The notes: generated by a model from the sequence alone, not told the origin. A stretch of 64,000 nucleotides of DNA from an uncultured Bacilli bacterium (GCA_934167785.1 CAKPLX010000001.1:15114-79113), one strand, 5' to 3'. Counted from the stretch's first letter, positions 14,961 to 24,527 are shown. Program-made: numbers and translations.

Positions 14961-17030
14961 ATGATGAAAAAAATAAATAAATTCATTACAAACAATAGCG
15001 TTTTAGTCGTAATAGTTGCGCTACTTTTATTGATTCCCTCTTTAATTGGCTATCTAAACACTAAAATTAATTATAACATCTTAGTATATCTACCAAGTGA
15101 TATTGAAACCATTAAGGGACAAGATATTTTAACTTCTGACTTTGGAATTGGAGCCTTTTCCTTTGTTACAGTAGAAAATATGAGTAACTATGATATTCTA
15201 AAACTAGAAGAAAAAATCAAAAAAATTGACTCAGTGAACATGGTTGCAAGCCTTACTGATGTAACAGATACAACTATTCCTATGGATATCTTACCAGACA
15301 GTGTCTTAGAAAAATTAAAAAAAGACGAAAAAAATGTCATCGTAGTAACTTTTGAAAACGGAACTTCTGATGAAATTACAATGAAAGCGGTTGAAAGTTT
15401 AAGAAAAGTAGTAGGTGATGCCTCAAAAGTAAGTGGAATGAGTGCTATGGTTTTAGATACCAGAGATGTTTCTAATAGTGAAATGTTAGCCTACATTGTC
15501 ATTGCTGTCATTCTTTGTCTGATTGTTTTAACACTAGCAACAGATTCATTTGTCATTCCTTTTCTCCTTCTAGGAAATATTGGAGTAGCTATTCTCTATA
15601 ATATGGGAACAAATATTTTCTTAGGAAAGATCTCCTATATCACCAAAGCCATTAGCGCTGTTCTTCAACTCGGTGTAACAATGGATTTTTCCATCTTTCT
15701 ATATCATAAATATATTCAAGCAAAAACACATGAAAAAGATAAGAAAAAAGCTATGCAAGAAGCAATTACAGAAACTTTTCATTCTGTCTTAGGAAGTTCA
15801 TTAACAACGATTGCTGGTTTTTTAGCACTTTGTATGATGAAATTAACATTAGGAAAAGATATCGGTCTTGTAATGGCTAAAGGAGTAGTATGTGGCTTAA
15901 TATGTGTTTTAACCCTTTTCCCAGCACTTCTATTAGTGTGTGATAAATTAATTGAAAAAACCCAACACAAAAGTCTGCTTCCAGAATTTAAAAAATTACA
16001 AAACTTTTCTATTAAACATCATAATCTAATTATTATTGCATTTATTATTTTACTAATCCCAGCAATTTATGGAAACAATAACGTTAAAGTTTATTACAAT
16101 CTAGATAAATCTTTACCAAGTACGCTAGCATCTAGTATCGCTAACTCTAATTTAAAAGAAGAGTTTAATATAGTTTCTCCAGAAATTATTCTTTTAGACA
16201 AAAATATAAATACCCAAGATAAAAATGAATTAGTAGAAAAATTAAAAGAAGTAAAAGGAATTGACTTAGTATTAAGTCCAACGAGTGCACTAGATTTTGG
16301 TCTTCCAATAAGTATGCTTCCAGATGACTTAACCAAATTAATGGAAAGCGATAAATATCAGTTAGTACTTCTAAATTCTACCTATGATATTGCAACGACT
16401 GAATTAAATCAACAAATCAATGAAGTCAACACAATTGTAAAAAAATATGATCAATCATCTATCGTAGCAGGTGAGGGACCTTTAATGAAAGATTTAACAG
16501 AAATTAGTGATGTCGATTTTAAGAATGTAAACTATGTTTCCATTGGCCTAATCTTTATCATTATGTTATTTGTTTTAAAATCCATTAGTTTACCAGTTAT
16601 TCTAATTAGCGCCATTGAGTTTGCTATTCTAGCTAATATGAGCATAGCATTCTATAGCAATACTTCCTTACCATTTATTGCATCCATTATTATAGGAACC
16701 ATTCAATTAGGTGCAACCATTGACTATGCTATTTTAATGTCATCAAAATACTTAAGTGTAAGAAAATTGAATAAAGATAAATACCAAGCAATGAGAGAAA
16801 CATTACAATTTACAGTCCCATCAATTATTGTTAGTGCTTTATGTTTCTTTGCAGCAACAATAGGAGTAGGGGTATATTCAAAAATAGATTTAATTGGTTC
16901 AATTTGTAAACTTTTATCAAGAGGATCAATCATCAGTATGTTAGTGGTAATCTTAATTTTACCATCTCTATTACTAATCTTTGATCGATTAATCATAAAA
17001 ACGACCAAAAATATGAAGGAGGAAATATAA
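14961..17030 (+). CDS. RND/MMPL-family exporter
   Basis: 689 residues with the duplicated RND layout: helix 1 (VLVVIVALLLLIPSLIGYL), an outside domain of about 150 residues, helices 2-6 (residues about 175-330), helix 7, a second outside domain (about 375-510) and helices 8-12. LGVTMDFSIFLYH and IQLGATIDYAILMSS are the two symmetry-related helix-4/10 motifs with the acidic residue used for proton coupling. Size and layout suit lipid, peptide or drug efflux in Gram-positives. GGAGGT is 4 nt from this ATG and 7 nt from the next one at 14964. The stop overlaps the next start (TAATG). Confidence 0.9.
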   Translation: MMKKINKFITNNSVLVVIVALLLLIPSLIGYLNTKINYNILVYLPSDIETIKGQDILTSDFGIGAFSFVTVENMSNYDILKLEEKIKKIDSVNMVASLTDVTDTTIPMDILPDSVLEKLKKDEKNVIVVTFENGTSDEITMKAVESLRKVVGDASKVSGMSAMVLDTRDVSNSEMLAYIVIAVILCLIVLTLATDSFVIPFLLLGNIGVAILYNMGTNIFLGKISYITKAISAVLQLGVTMDFSIFLYHKYIQAKTHEKDKKKAMQEAITETFHSVLGSSLTTIAGFLALCMMKLTLGKDIGLVMAKGVVCGLICVLTLFPALLLVCDKLIEKTQHKSLLPEFKKLQNFSIKHHNLIIIAFIILLIPAIYGNNNVKVYYNLDKSLPSTLASSIANSNLKEEFNIVSPEIILLDKNINTQDKNELVEKLKEVKGIDLVLSPTSALDFGLPISMLPDDLTKLMESDKYQLVLLNSTYDIATTELNQQINEVNTIVKKYDQSSIVAGEGPLMKDLTEISDVDFKNVNYVSIGLIFIIMLFVLKSISLPVILISAIEFAILANMSIAFYSNTSLPFIASIIIGTIQLGATIDYAILMSSKYLSVRKLNKDKYQAMRETLQFTVPSIIVSALCFFAATIGVGVYSKIDLIGSICKLLSRGSIISMLVVILILPSLLLIFDRLIIKTTKNMKEEI

Positions 17031-18622
17031 TGAAGAAAAAATTAGTAACGAGCATTGTTGCTCTTAGCATTATTGCAACACCATTTAATGTTTTTGCTTT
17101 AGAAAAAGAAGAATCGATCTATTCTAATTTAAATGTAGATGGAACAAGATTCAAAACCGTTGTAACAAGTCATTTAAGTGGACTAGAAAATACAAATATA
17201 GAAGATACTACTGAATTAAAGAAAATCTTAAATATTAATGGAAAGGAAAAGTTTACCTTAAACGATAATAAATTAACTTGGATGTCTCAAGGAAAAGATA
17301 TTTTTTATCAAGGTGAATTTGAAAAAGAACTTCCTATAGAAACCAACGTTAAATATTATTTAGATAATAAAGAAATAACAAATAAAGACTTAATTGGTAA
17401 ATCAGGAAACGTAAAAATAGAAGTCACGTTAAAAAATCTTGATTCACATGAAATAGAAGGAGAAACACTTTATACTCCATTTGTAGTCACTTTAGGAGCT
17501 ATGCTCGACAAAAATGCTTCTAATATTACAATCACTAATGGTAAAGTAGTAAACAGTGGAAGTAAATTTATGTTAGTAGGAATTGCTACCCCAGGACTAT
17601 ATGAAAGTACTAATTTAGAAAATTTCAAAAAAATGAATACAATAACCATTACTTTTGATACCAAAAAATATAAACAACCAACCATCTATACTGTAGCAAC
17701 ACCTAAATTAATCGAGAAAAACGATTTAGAAGTATTTAAAAAATTAGATAATGTTTATGATAAAGTAAATTTATTAAAAATAAATATGGATACCATAGAA
17801 AATGGTGCCAACGAACTAGAAAGTGGTGCAATCAAATTATTAAGTGGAACTAAAGAAATCAACGAAAATTTAAACTTGGTTAAAACTTACATGCAAGAAT
17901 TAACTAAAGGAACTTATGATTTAAACCAAGGCGTAAATCAAATCATTAATGCTATTGATGCCTCTTCTTCTTCCTTATCAGAAGATTCCTTAAAAGAATC
18001 ATTAAGTAAATTAAGTATTTTAAAAGAAAAAAATACTGAAGCCATTCAAAAACTAACAGCAACAAACAGTACTTTAAAAGAACAATACACAACTTATCAG
18101 TTAAATACCCTAACTGAAGATGACATCATGAATTTACCATTAGATGAAGCAACAAAACAAAATTTAATCACACTAAAAAGAACTTACGAAGGAAATAGTA
18201 GTTTAATTTATTTACTTTCTATGAATAACGAAGCAATAGATACAACAACAACTACACTAACCACAACAGCGTCTTCGATAAAAGATCAATTAAGTCATTT
18301 AAGAATGGGACTTGTGGAATTAGAAAAAGGCTCTAACACATTGTACTCTAGTAGTAGCCAAATCACGGAAGGGATTACAGCCTTATATCAAGGATCCACT
18401 TCTTTAGTTGATGGAACCTCTTCCTTAGTATCAGGAACCACTTCCTTAAAATCAGGAATTTCTACTTATAATAAAGAGGGCATAACTACTTTAGTAAATT
18501 ACGCTAATAACATTCAAAATAAAACCAATAAATTAAAGAAATTAGTAGATTTAAGTGAACAATATAAAGGTTTTGCTTCCAATAATGCTTCATCCACAAA
18601 CTTTGTATCAGTCATTAAATAA
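17030..18622 (+). CDS. Exported coiled-coil protein partnered with the exporter
   Basis: 530 residues. A signal peptide (KKLVTSIVALSIIATPFNVFA) is followed by a beta-rich part and then, from about residue 240, long helical heptads in the style of ESGAIKLLSGTKEINENL and STSLVDGTSSLVSGTTSL. Such repeats are typical of the YhgE/Pip-like extracellular proteins that accompany MMPL-type exporters in Firmicutes. No C-terminal membrane helix is seen, so it may be secreted or joined to the exporter. It starts within the exporter stop codon and is certainly co-expressed. Confidence 0.8.
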   Translation: MKKKLVTSIVALSIIATPFNVFALEKEESIYSNLNVDGTRFKTVVTSHLSGLENTNIEDTTELKKILNINGKEKFTLNDNKLTWMSQGKDIFYQGEFEKELPIETNVKYYLDNKEITNKDLIGKSGNVKIEVTLKNLDSHEIEGETLYTPFVVTLGAMLDKNASNITITNGKVVNSGSKFMLVGIATPGLYESTNLENFKKMNTITITFDTKKYKQPTIYTVATPKLIEKNDLEVFKKLDNVYDKVNLLKINMDTIENGANELESGAIKLLSGTKEINENLNLVKTYMQELTKGTYDLNQGVNQIINAIDASSSSLSEDSLKESLSKLSILKEKNTEAIQKLTATNSTLKEQYTTYQLNTLTEDDIMNLPLDEATKQNLITLKRTYEGNSSLIYLLSMNNEAIDTTTTTLTTTASSIKDQLSHLRMGLVELEKGSNTLYSSSSQITEGITALYQGSTSLVDGTSSLVSGTTSLKSGISTYNKEGITTLVNYANNIQNKTNKLKKLVDLSEQYKGFASNNASSTNFVSVIK

Positions 18623-18656
18623 AGAAAATATTTAACAAAATACTTTCTTTTTTTTT
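18622..18656 (+). terminator. Terminator of the exporter operon
   Basis: AAGAAAATATT (18622-18632) pairs with AATACTTTCTT (18639-18649), one mismatch, then a run of T. Confidence 0.8.
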
Positions 18657-18707
18657 GAATATAAGTTATAATCATATATGTAATAAAAATAAAATAGGGT
18701 GGTATAT

Positions 18708-19070
18708 ATGGAAAAAGTATATCTAAAATACGATGATGTAAGACCCTGTGTAGAGTGTGATTATGGTTTTGCAAAATCGATTCTTTATTTAGGATTTATG
18801 TATCCTTTTAAAAAAGGAGATATGAAGTTTTTTGGGATCATGTTTTCTCTACAATTATCCGTTTGCATTCTTTTAATTATTCTAGCACCAATACCAACAC
18901 TTTTGTTACTGTTACTATGTGGGATAATGATATTAATTATTAATTTTCTTTTCGCTTGTAACTATAACTTATTAGTAATAGAAAGATTATTAAAAGAAGG
19001 ATATTATCCAATGGACTATGAATCTTCAAACAAATTAATCAAAAAAGGGATTTACTTTAAATTACAGTAA
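18708..19070 (+). CDS. Unknown small membrane protein, 120 aa
   Basis: An N-terminal polar part with two cysteines (PCVEC) and two hydrophobic helices (IMFSLQLSVCILLIIL and LLLLLLCGIMILIINFLF), then a short basic tail (LLVIERLLKEGYYPMDYES). This looks like the DUF2628 kind of small membrane protein, but I cannot confirm that. AGGGTGG is 6 nt from the ATG at 18708; an in-frame GTG at 18699 is inside that ribosome site and is rejected. Confidence 0.7.
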   Translation: MEKVYLKYDDVRPCVECDYGFAKSILYLGFMYPFKKGDMKFFGIMFSLQLSVCILLIILAPIPTLLLLLLCGIMILIINFLFACNYNLLVIERLLKEGYYPMDYESSNKLIKKGIYFKLQ

Positions 19071-19083
19071 TCCCTTTTTAAAT
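19044..19083. terminator. Bidirectional terminator
   Basis: AAAAAGGGATTTACT faces AGTAATCCCTTTTT, one bulge, overlapping the stop codon of the gene at 18708. Convergent with the GNAT gene. Confidence 0.75.
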
Positions 19084-19479
19084 TTCTTTTTTAAAAAAGA
19101 TTGTATCCACAATACAAAAATCATTTTTTAAGTATAAATGATGGGCACAAACTCTATTTTTATTTGAAGTCAATTGAATTTTATTTGCTCCACATTTTTT
19201 AGAATAGAAAATAATTTGTTTTAAGAAAAAATCGCCATAGCCTCTATTTTGATAATCAGGATCAACCCCTAAGCTATTGATATAGGCAATAACCGTATCC
19301 TCAAATAGATTATAAATAAAATCAATTTGCGCGATTCCTATTAATTCTTCCTCTAAAAATAAACCCAATAAAGTGGTCTTCCTTTCCAAATGATGTCGTT
19401 TTATTTTTACTTGAAAACAGCGTTCATAAATTTGGTATGCTTTTTCTAAATCTTTTTCTTCAATTTTTCTAACGTTCAT
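19078..19479 (-). CDS. GNAT-family N-acetyltransferase
   Basis: 133 residues. The acetyl-CoA binding motif A is seen in YINSLGVDPDYQNRGYG followed by DFFLKQII, and a C-terminal HHLYLKNDF strand-helix typical of GNAT enzymes. The substrate cannot be deduced. It is the last gene of the minus-strand murE operon and starts inside the phospholipase gene (4-nt ATGA overlap). Confidence 0.88.
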   Translation of the reverse strand: MNVRKIEEKDLEKAYQIYERCFQVKIKRHHLERKTTLLGLFLEEELIGIAQIDFIYNLFEDTVIAYINSLGVDPDYQNRGYGDFFLKQIIFYSKKCGANKIQLTSNKNRVCAHHLYLKNDFCIVDTIFFKKEI

Positions 19480-20468
19480 TTCTTCACTTCCTTAAAATAC
19501 TGATTCATTACTTTCTTTTGACAAGGCAATCCGGTAACATAAGATAAATCTAAAAATAAAGCATTTAATTTTTTCATATCAAGCCTTTTTTCTTCCAAAA
19601 TTTTTGTAACTTCTTGAATCGTATAAACCGTTTTTTCTAAAGCTTCATCAAATAAATCAAAAAAAGACGTTGTAAAAATTTGAGAATTATCCCAAGGAAA
19701 GCACCATTTTTCATGTTCTAAATTTAAATATTCCTCTCCATAATCATTTGTATGATAAGATAATTCTTCCAATCGAATCCACCACTTTGGAGTAAGGAAA
19801 TCTATAGTTTGATACACCTTTCTTTTTATTCCACTAGAATCATAGTTAATAAGATGAAAGAAATGTTTCATATTACAAACAGACTTCCAATAAATCATAT
19901 CACTATCCTTTACATGATAAACCTTTCCAATCGACTTCTGAATAACCATTTTTAATGGTTGACTAAATTTTTCTACACCAAAAAGATAATGATGAACCTT
20001 AAATTTTTTAGGATCCTTTTTTAATTTATTTTTTATAATATAAGAATCAATTCGATATTCAATTTTCTGATGAAGTGTATTATAACAATACGTACTTTTA
20101 TCTTCCTTAATTAATTTTCCGGATTGATAATTAATAAAAGGATGAACAAGTAAATCTAAGTAATAATGACAAATATAGCCATATAAATAAGCCATCACTT
20201 CTGCATTGGAATCTAAATGGTTTTGATGAATACATCGAATAACTTCAACAAAAAAATCTCGCGTTTTTTCTGTATGCATTTGATGCTGAAGTTTTTTTCC
20301 CATTTTAGCACCTTTTCCAACAAAAAGATGATAAAACATAAAAGGATCAGAACCCTGAGCAAATAATCGATAAGCTTTACCCTCACTTTTTATTAACGAC
20401 TGACAAAAAGGAGAGAGTTTTCGATAAACTTCTTCTGCAAAATAAGCATGAGTAACAGAACTTGGCAT
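19476..20468 (-). CDS. Zinc-dependent phospholipase C family protein
   Basis: 330 residues. MPSSVTHAYFAEEV, GSDPFMFYH and GYICHYYLDLLVHPFINY carry the histidine and aspartate clusters of the zinc-dependent phospholipase C family (PF00882). There is no signal peptide, so unlike the secreted clostridial toxins it probably acts in the cytoplasm, as do many Firmicute members whose substrate is unknown. It lies 4 bp from the M14 peptidase gene upstream and overlaps the GNAT gene downstream. Confidence 0.82.
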   Translation of the reverse strand: MPSSVTHAYFAEEVYRKLSPFCQSLIKSEGKAYRLFAQGSDPFMFYHLFVGKGAKMGKKLQHQMHTEKTRDFFVEVIRCIHQNHLDSNAEVMAYLYGYICHYYLDLLVHPFINYQSGKLIKEDKSTYCYNTLHQKIEYRIDSYIIKNKLKKDPKKFKVHHYLFGVEKFSQPLKMVIQKSIGKVYHVKDSDMIYWKSVCNMKHFFHLINYDSSGIKRKVYQTIDFLTPKWWIRLEELSYHTNDYGEEYLNLEHEKWCFPWDNSQIFTTSFFDLFDEALEKTVYTIQEVTKILEEKRLDMKKLNALFLDLSYVTGLPCQKKVMNQYFKEVKK

Positions 20469-20472
20469 AACA

Positions 20473-21936
20473 TCACCATTCTTTCCTTTGTTTTTTCATT
20501 TTTATTTTGGAATTTAACATTACGCTGTCAACTGCTTGAATATTATCAGAAAAAACTTTGGCAATATTGTTAACATCTCCATAAGGACCAATAGGATTTC
20601 CTCCCATTTTAGATAATTCAATCATAAGTACTCCCGGATAAGTTCTTCTTAAATAATCCCCATATCCCGACTTATCACTACATTCTAATATTTGATAAGA
20701 AGTTTTTTGATTGTAAAAGAAAGCAAGTTCATAATTATACTTTAAAAAAGATAAATATTTTTTTTCATCCATCAATCCTTCATAAGGTTGATAATAAATC
20801 ATTCCCCCTGAAGCATGGTAGAGTAGTGTCATCAGATATCGATTTTTTTGAATAGAATCTTGAATTAAATTTTCTAACACCATATTTTCTTTTTCCAATA
20901 AAAAAACTTCTTCTTTAGCACTAGCCATCCCAATTGGTCCAGGAACATATTTTCGAATATTTCCCTTTGGATTAGGTCCATAAATAATATCTTTTTTTGA
21001 ATAAGTAGAGAACCCTGGATTAAAAGGCGTATTAGCATTTAAATTAACACCACTTCCATTAGCGTCCATTTGTATCTGACTTCCTAATGGATGTTGATAA
21101 AACTGAAACATCTCTCTCACATTTTGTTCTAAGTTTTTACTATACAATCCTTCAATCAAACTATCACGAAACATTTCTTGAGAAAGTCTTTTAGGGAAAA
21201 AAATAGTTTTTTTCTGAAACAATTGAAAAAGATTTTCTTTTAATTGTTGAAGAAAAAAGATAAGCATTTCGTCATGAATAGTTTGAAGAGAAATTTTTTC
21301 TTTCGTTTGTTCAATTACTTTAACTATTTCCAAATAAAGTTCTAAAAAAGTAGAACATTTTGTAATTTTTTGAATGTCATGATTAAAAATCTCAATCTTA
21401 GGAAAAACTCTATCTTGACTTAAACAAGCCCATTTTGAATTACTTCGAACAAAAGATTTTATTTGTTTTAATAAATTCTCACTAGTCGTCTGCTCTAGAG
21501 TTGAGAAAAGATCTGCGAAAGCAAGAAGAGAAGTATGAATAATCATATCTGTTCGATAACGAAGATAATATTCATAAGACTTCTTTGGAAATTCTTCTAA
21601 AGAAATATTTTTTAAAGTATTAGTTGTAATGTCATATCCCTCAGGATTTTGCAATGGAAGTATTTTTAAAGTATAAAGATTAGGATCAAACCCTTTTAAA
21701 GAAGGAAGACTTCGAATAAGTTCTAAAAGAAAATCAGGACCAATAATCTCACTGCCATGAGTACCTCCAACCAGAAAAATATCATATTTCCCGTATCCAA
21801 CAGTAAGATAATCAATATCATATAAGTATTTTGTAGAGGCAAGAACAGCTTTCTTAATTCCTAACTGTTGTAATTTTTCGTCTTTCATCAAAGCATTCAA
21901 TCTGCTCTGATAAGTCAAGTAATTCATCTTATTCAT
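20473..21936 (-). CDS. M14-family zinc carboxypeptidase-like protein
   Basis: 487 residues. VGGTHGSEIIG gives the HxxE zinc pair, LQNPEGYD and VNLNANTPFNPG the substrate-binding part, LYHASGGMIYYQP the third zinc His, and VLMIELSKMGG the catalytic Glu. An insertion of about 120 residues (roughly 130-250) separates the first two blocks. No signal peptide. M14 enzymes in such settings often cut D-amino acid or DAP-containing muropeptides, which fits the murE neighbour, but the substrate is inferred. GGAG 7 nt upstream of the ATG at 21936 decides the start, which overlaps murE by 8 nt. Confidence 0.82.
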   Translation of the reverse strand: MNKMNYLTYQSRLNALMKDEKLQQLGIKKAVLASTKYLYDIDYLTVGYGKYDIFLVGGTHGSEIIGPDFLLELIRSLPSLKGFDPNLYTLKILPLQNPEGYDITTNTLKNISLEEFPKKSYEYYLRYRTDMIIHTSLLAFADLFSTLEQTTSENLLKQIKSFVRSNSKWACLSQDRVFPKIEIFNHDIQKITKCSTFLELYLEIVKVIEQTKEKISLQTIHDEMLIFFLQQLKENLFQLFQKKTIFFPKRLSQEMFRDSLIEGLYSKNLEQNVREMFQFYQHPLGSQIQMDANGSGVNLNANTPFNPGFSTYSKKDIIYGPNPKGNIRKYVPGPIGMASAKEEVFLLEKENMVLENLIQDSIQKNRYLMTLLYHASGGMIYYQPYEGLMDEKKYLSFLKYNYELAFFYNQKTSYQILECSDKSGYGDYLRRTYPGVLMIELSKMGGNPIGPYGDVNNIAKVFSDNIQAVDSVMLNSKIKMKKQRKEW

Positions 21937-23389
21937 GGATAGTCTCCATATATTCCTGAATAATTTTCTTTTCATCAAACTCTATTCTTTCACCCTTTAT
22001 TTCTTGATAAGTCTCATGTCCTTTTCCTAAAAGTAAAATAATATCATTTTCTAAAGCATTTTCTAGAGCAAAAAGAATAGCTTCTTTTCGATCAGGAATA
22101 ACCAAATATTTCCCAGAAACCGATGTAATCCCTTGCACAATATCCTGATTAATCTCTTCTAAAGAATCATTTCTAGGATTATCCATCGTCACGATAGATA
22201 AGTCAGAATCGCGGCCAGCTACAACACCTAACTCAATTCTTCTTTCAGTACTTCTTCCTCCACCACAACCAAATACGGTAATAATACGATTAGGATGATA
22301 AGATTTCATTGTTTGAATAATACTTTCCATACTAATTTTATTATGAGCGAAATCAATCACAACCTTAAATTTATCATGAATATTAAAAATTTCACAGCGA
22401 CCAGGAACTTTGAACTCCATAAGTCCTTCTTTTATTTTTTCTAAGGGAACATTTATTAATTTTGTTACAAATACTGCAGCAGTAGCATTGTAAGCTGAAA
22501 AATTTCCTGGTGCGGCAACCTGAAAAGTAGCATTTACTTCACCTTGTAAACTAAATTTTGTACCCAAAAAAGTAGGGGAGTGAACCGGCAAAATTTCTTG
22601 AATCATTAAATCACTTTTCTTTGTTCCAAAAGTATAAATTTGACAAGAACAGTCTTTAATAATACTTTTATATTCCAAATCATCACAGTTTAAAATTCCT
22701 ACCCGACATTGCTGAAATAATTTTGCTTTAGATTCTTTATAATCCTCATAAGTTGGGTGTTCTCTTGGTCCAATATGATCAATAGAAAGGTTAGTAAATA
22801 TAGCGTAATCAAAAATAATATTATTAACTCTTCCTACCCGAAGCGCCTGACTTGAAACTTCCATAACTAAGTATTTAGTATGTGTACGAACCATTTCTGC
22901 CATATATTTTTGAATAAGATAAGACTCCGGAGTAGTATTCTTATGAGAATACAAAACACCATCGATCACTGTCCCTAAAGTTCCAATTACACCAACTTTT
23001 TCCTGATTTTTTTCTAAAATATTTTTAATCATCCAAGAAACCGAGGTTTTCCCCTTCGTCCCCGTAACGGCAATTTTAATTAATTTATCCGATGGATGTT
23101 GAAATAGATTTGCACTTAAGTAAGAAAGCATTGTTCTAGTATCTTGAAGTTGAACAATTGTAACATCTTCATCTATCTCTATAGATCGACAAGTAATAAG
23201 ACAACGACATCCTCTTCGAATAACATCCTCCACATAATCATGTCCATCACTATCAATACCAACCAAACAAACAAAAGCCTCATTCTGTTTTACCTTCCTA
23301 GAATCATAGCAAATATCTTCAATATCCATTTCCATATTTCCTTGAATTAAAGAATAATCTATTCCTTTTAACAAATTTTTAAGCTTCAT
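21929..23389 (-). CDS. murE: UDP-MurNAc-tripeptide ligase (MurE type)
   Basis: 486 residues with the three Mur ligase domains: the uridine part with YDSRKVKQNEAFVCLVG, the ATP loop VTGTKGKTSVSW, TTPES and EVSSQAL, and the C-terminal domain with DNPRND. The arginine of DNPR is the known marker of meso-diaminopimelate rather than lysine addition. IDFAHNKISMESI replaces the usual DYAHTPDSLE, a mild deviation. GGGGAA precedes the ATG. First gene of an operon with the M14 peptidase, the phospholipase-like protein and the GNAT. An isolated murE outside the mra cluster could also be a paralogue with a specialised role. Confidence 0.88.
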   Translation of the reverse strand: MKLKNLLKGIDYSLIQGNMEMDIEDICYDSRKVKQNEAFVCLVGIDSDGHDYVEDVIRRGCRCLITCRSIEIDEDVTIVQLQDTRTMLSYLSANLFQHPSDKLIKIAVTGTKGKTSVSWMIKNILEKNQEKVGVIGTLGTVIDGVLYSHKNTTPESYLIQKYMAEMVRTHTKYLVMEVSSQALRVGRVNNIIFDYAIFTNLSIDHIGPREHPTYEDYKESKAKLFQQCRVGILNCDDLEYKSIIKDCSCQIYTFGTKKSDLMIQEILPVHSPTFLGTKFSLQGEVNATFQVAAPGNFSAYNATAAVFVTKLINVPLEKIKEGLMEFKVPGRCEIFNIHDKFKVVIDFAHNKISMESIIQTMKSYHPNRIITVFGCGGGRSTERRIELGVVAGRDSDLSIVTMDNPRNDSLEEINQDIVQGITSVSGKYLVIPDRKEAILFALENALENDIILLLGKGHETYQEIKGERIEFDEKKIIQEYMETIHE

Positions 23390-23448
23390 ATCAATTCCCC
23401 ATTTCTATTGATTCATTATAAAAAATGAAAAAGAGTAGTTAAGTACTC

Positions 23449-24018
23449 TTATAATTTAAAATCATTAAAGTCATCATCTGACATATCTTTTCTATCAAAA
23501 AACAATTTTTCCTCGTACTTACAAATTTTTGCTACAATATTAGTTGGAAATAATTTCACTAGTTTATTATATTCAGCGATATTTCGGTTATAATATTCTT
23601 GATTAACCACTAATGTCTCATCAAGTTCTTCTAATTTTTTAGTAATTCCTCTCATTTCTTCATTTTCATTTAAATCTTTATATTTTTCTTTTAAAGTAAC
23701 AAAATTATTTTCTGCTTCAATTAATTTTCTATCCAAATCAAAATTAGAAATTTTTTTCGTTCGTAATCGAACAATTTCTTCAAACATTTTTTTATCTTTT
23801 TCTTCATCAATTTTATCATTACCCTTAATTAAAGAAACACATTTATTAATGGTATCGTACTTATTTCTTAGAGTATTATCAATATTTGCCTCTACAGTAT
23901 TAATACGAATAATATAATCTTGTAATTTATTATAAAGAGTAGTATAAATTCCAATGATAATGCAAATAACTAAAATCATTCCTAATAAAACTAACATCAA
24001 TGAATCCAAACTTATCAC
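23449..24018 (-). CDS. LemA-family protein
   Basis: 189 residues. One N-terminal membrane helix (LMLVLLGMILVICIIIGIY) is followed by a helical bundle with YNKLQDYIIRINTVEANIDNTL, EYYNRNIAEYNKLVKLFPTNIV and a C-terminal acidic tail, the LemA layout. The topology places the bundle outside or at the membrane face; function in bacteria is unknown. The GTG at 24018 is almost on top of AGGAA, so a TTG at 24009 may be the true start. An extended -10 (TGCTATAAT) is just upstream. Confidence 0.87.
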   Translation of the reverse strand: MISLDSLMLVLLGMILVICIIIGIYTTLYNKLQDYIIRINTVEANIDNTLRNKYDTINKCVSLIKGNDKIDEEKDKKMFEEIVRLRTKKISNFDLDRKLIEAENNFVTLKEKYKDLNENEEMRGITKKLEELDETLVVNQEYYNRNIAEYNKLVKLFPTNIVAKICKYEEKLFFDRKDMSDDDFNDFKL

Positions 24019-24030
24019 TTCCTAACAAAC

Positions 24031-24039
24031 ATTATAGCA
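24031..24039 (-). promoter_or_regulatory. Extended -10 promoter of the LemA gene
   Basis: TG-C-TATAAT on the minus strand, about 13 nt before the annotated start region. Confidence 0.55.
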
Positions 24040-24083
24040 AAAAACTAGTCTATTTGTAAATGTGTAAATTGAATTAGATTATC

Positions 24084-24473
24084 TTAATTTTGTGGTAAAT
24101 AAAATTCTTTTTTGTAATTTATTGGCTCTTCAAATGTAACAAAATCTAAATAAATCATCAAAATAAGATACCATTCTCCTGTATTAGGATTAGATACAAT
24201 CAAATGATCTTTTCCAGATTGTTCAATAATTCCCTCAAAAACGCGATCTTGCCATTCCACAGATCCGGGAACAGTAACATGAAATCTAGCTTTCTTTCCG
24301 CGATTTAATCGTAAAATATTTTCAATATAAGACTGTTCATCTAAAGTTCCACTGGTAGGATACATAGCATTAGGTAGTTGAGTTTGATCATATGTAGGAA
24401 CACTAGAAGAATTCATATTATTCGTTGTTTGGGGTTGGTAATTTGGATTAGGATAATATGCACTATGATTCAT
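24084..24473 (-). CDS. gerQ: Spore coat protein GerQ
   Basis: 129 residues. A Pro/Asn/Gln/Tyr-rich N-terminus of about 45 residues precedes the conserved GerQ domain: YIENILRLNRGKKARFHVTV, VFEGIIEQSGKDHLIVS and the closing YLDFVTFEEP. GerQ is a coat protein that is cross-linked by the Tgl transglutaminase and is needed for CwlJ-dependent germination in Bacillus. Glutamines and lysines are available for cross-linking. It is a monocistronic gene with AAAGGAG at the ATG and a mother-cell-type promoter upstream. Confidence 0.9.
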   Translation of the reverse strand: MNHSAYYPNPNYQPQTTNNMNSSSVPTYDQTQLPNAMYPTSGTLDEQSYIENILRLNRGKKARFHVTVPGSVEWQDRVFEGIIEQSGKDHLIVSNPNTGEWYLILMIYLDFVTFEEPINYKKEFYLPQN

Positions 24474-24499
24474 AAAAAACTCCTTTCTTTAACAATACC

Positions 24500-24527
24500 A
24501 GTATATGAGATAAAAGAAAAAATACGA
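24500..24527 (-). promoter_or_regulatory. Candidate sigma-E promoter of gerQ
   Basis: On the minus strand TCGTATT (24527-24521) and CATATACT (24507-24500) resemble the sigma-E elements KMATATT and CATAYAMT, with one -35 mismatch and a 13-nt spacer (14-15 is usual). gerQ is mother-cell expressed in Bacillus. Confidence 0.45.
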
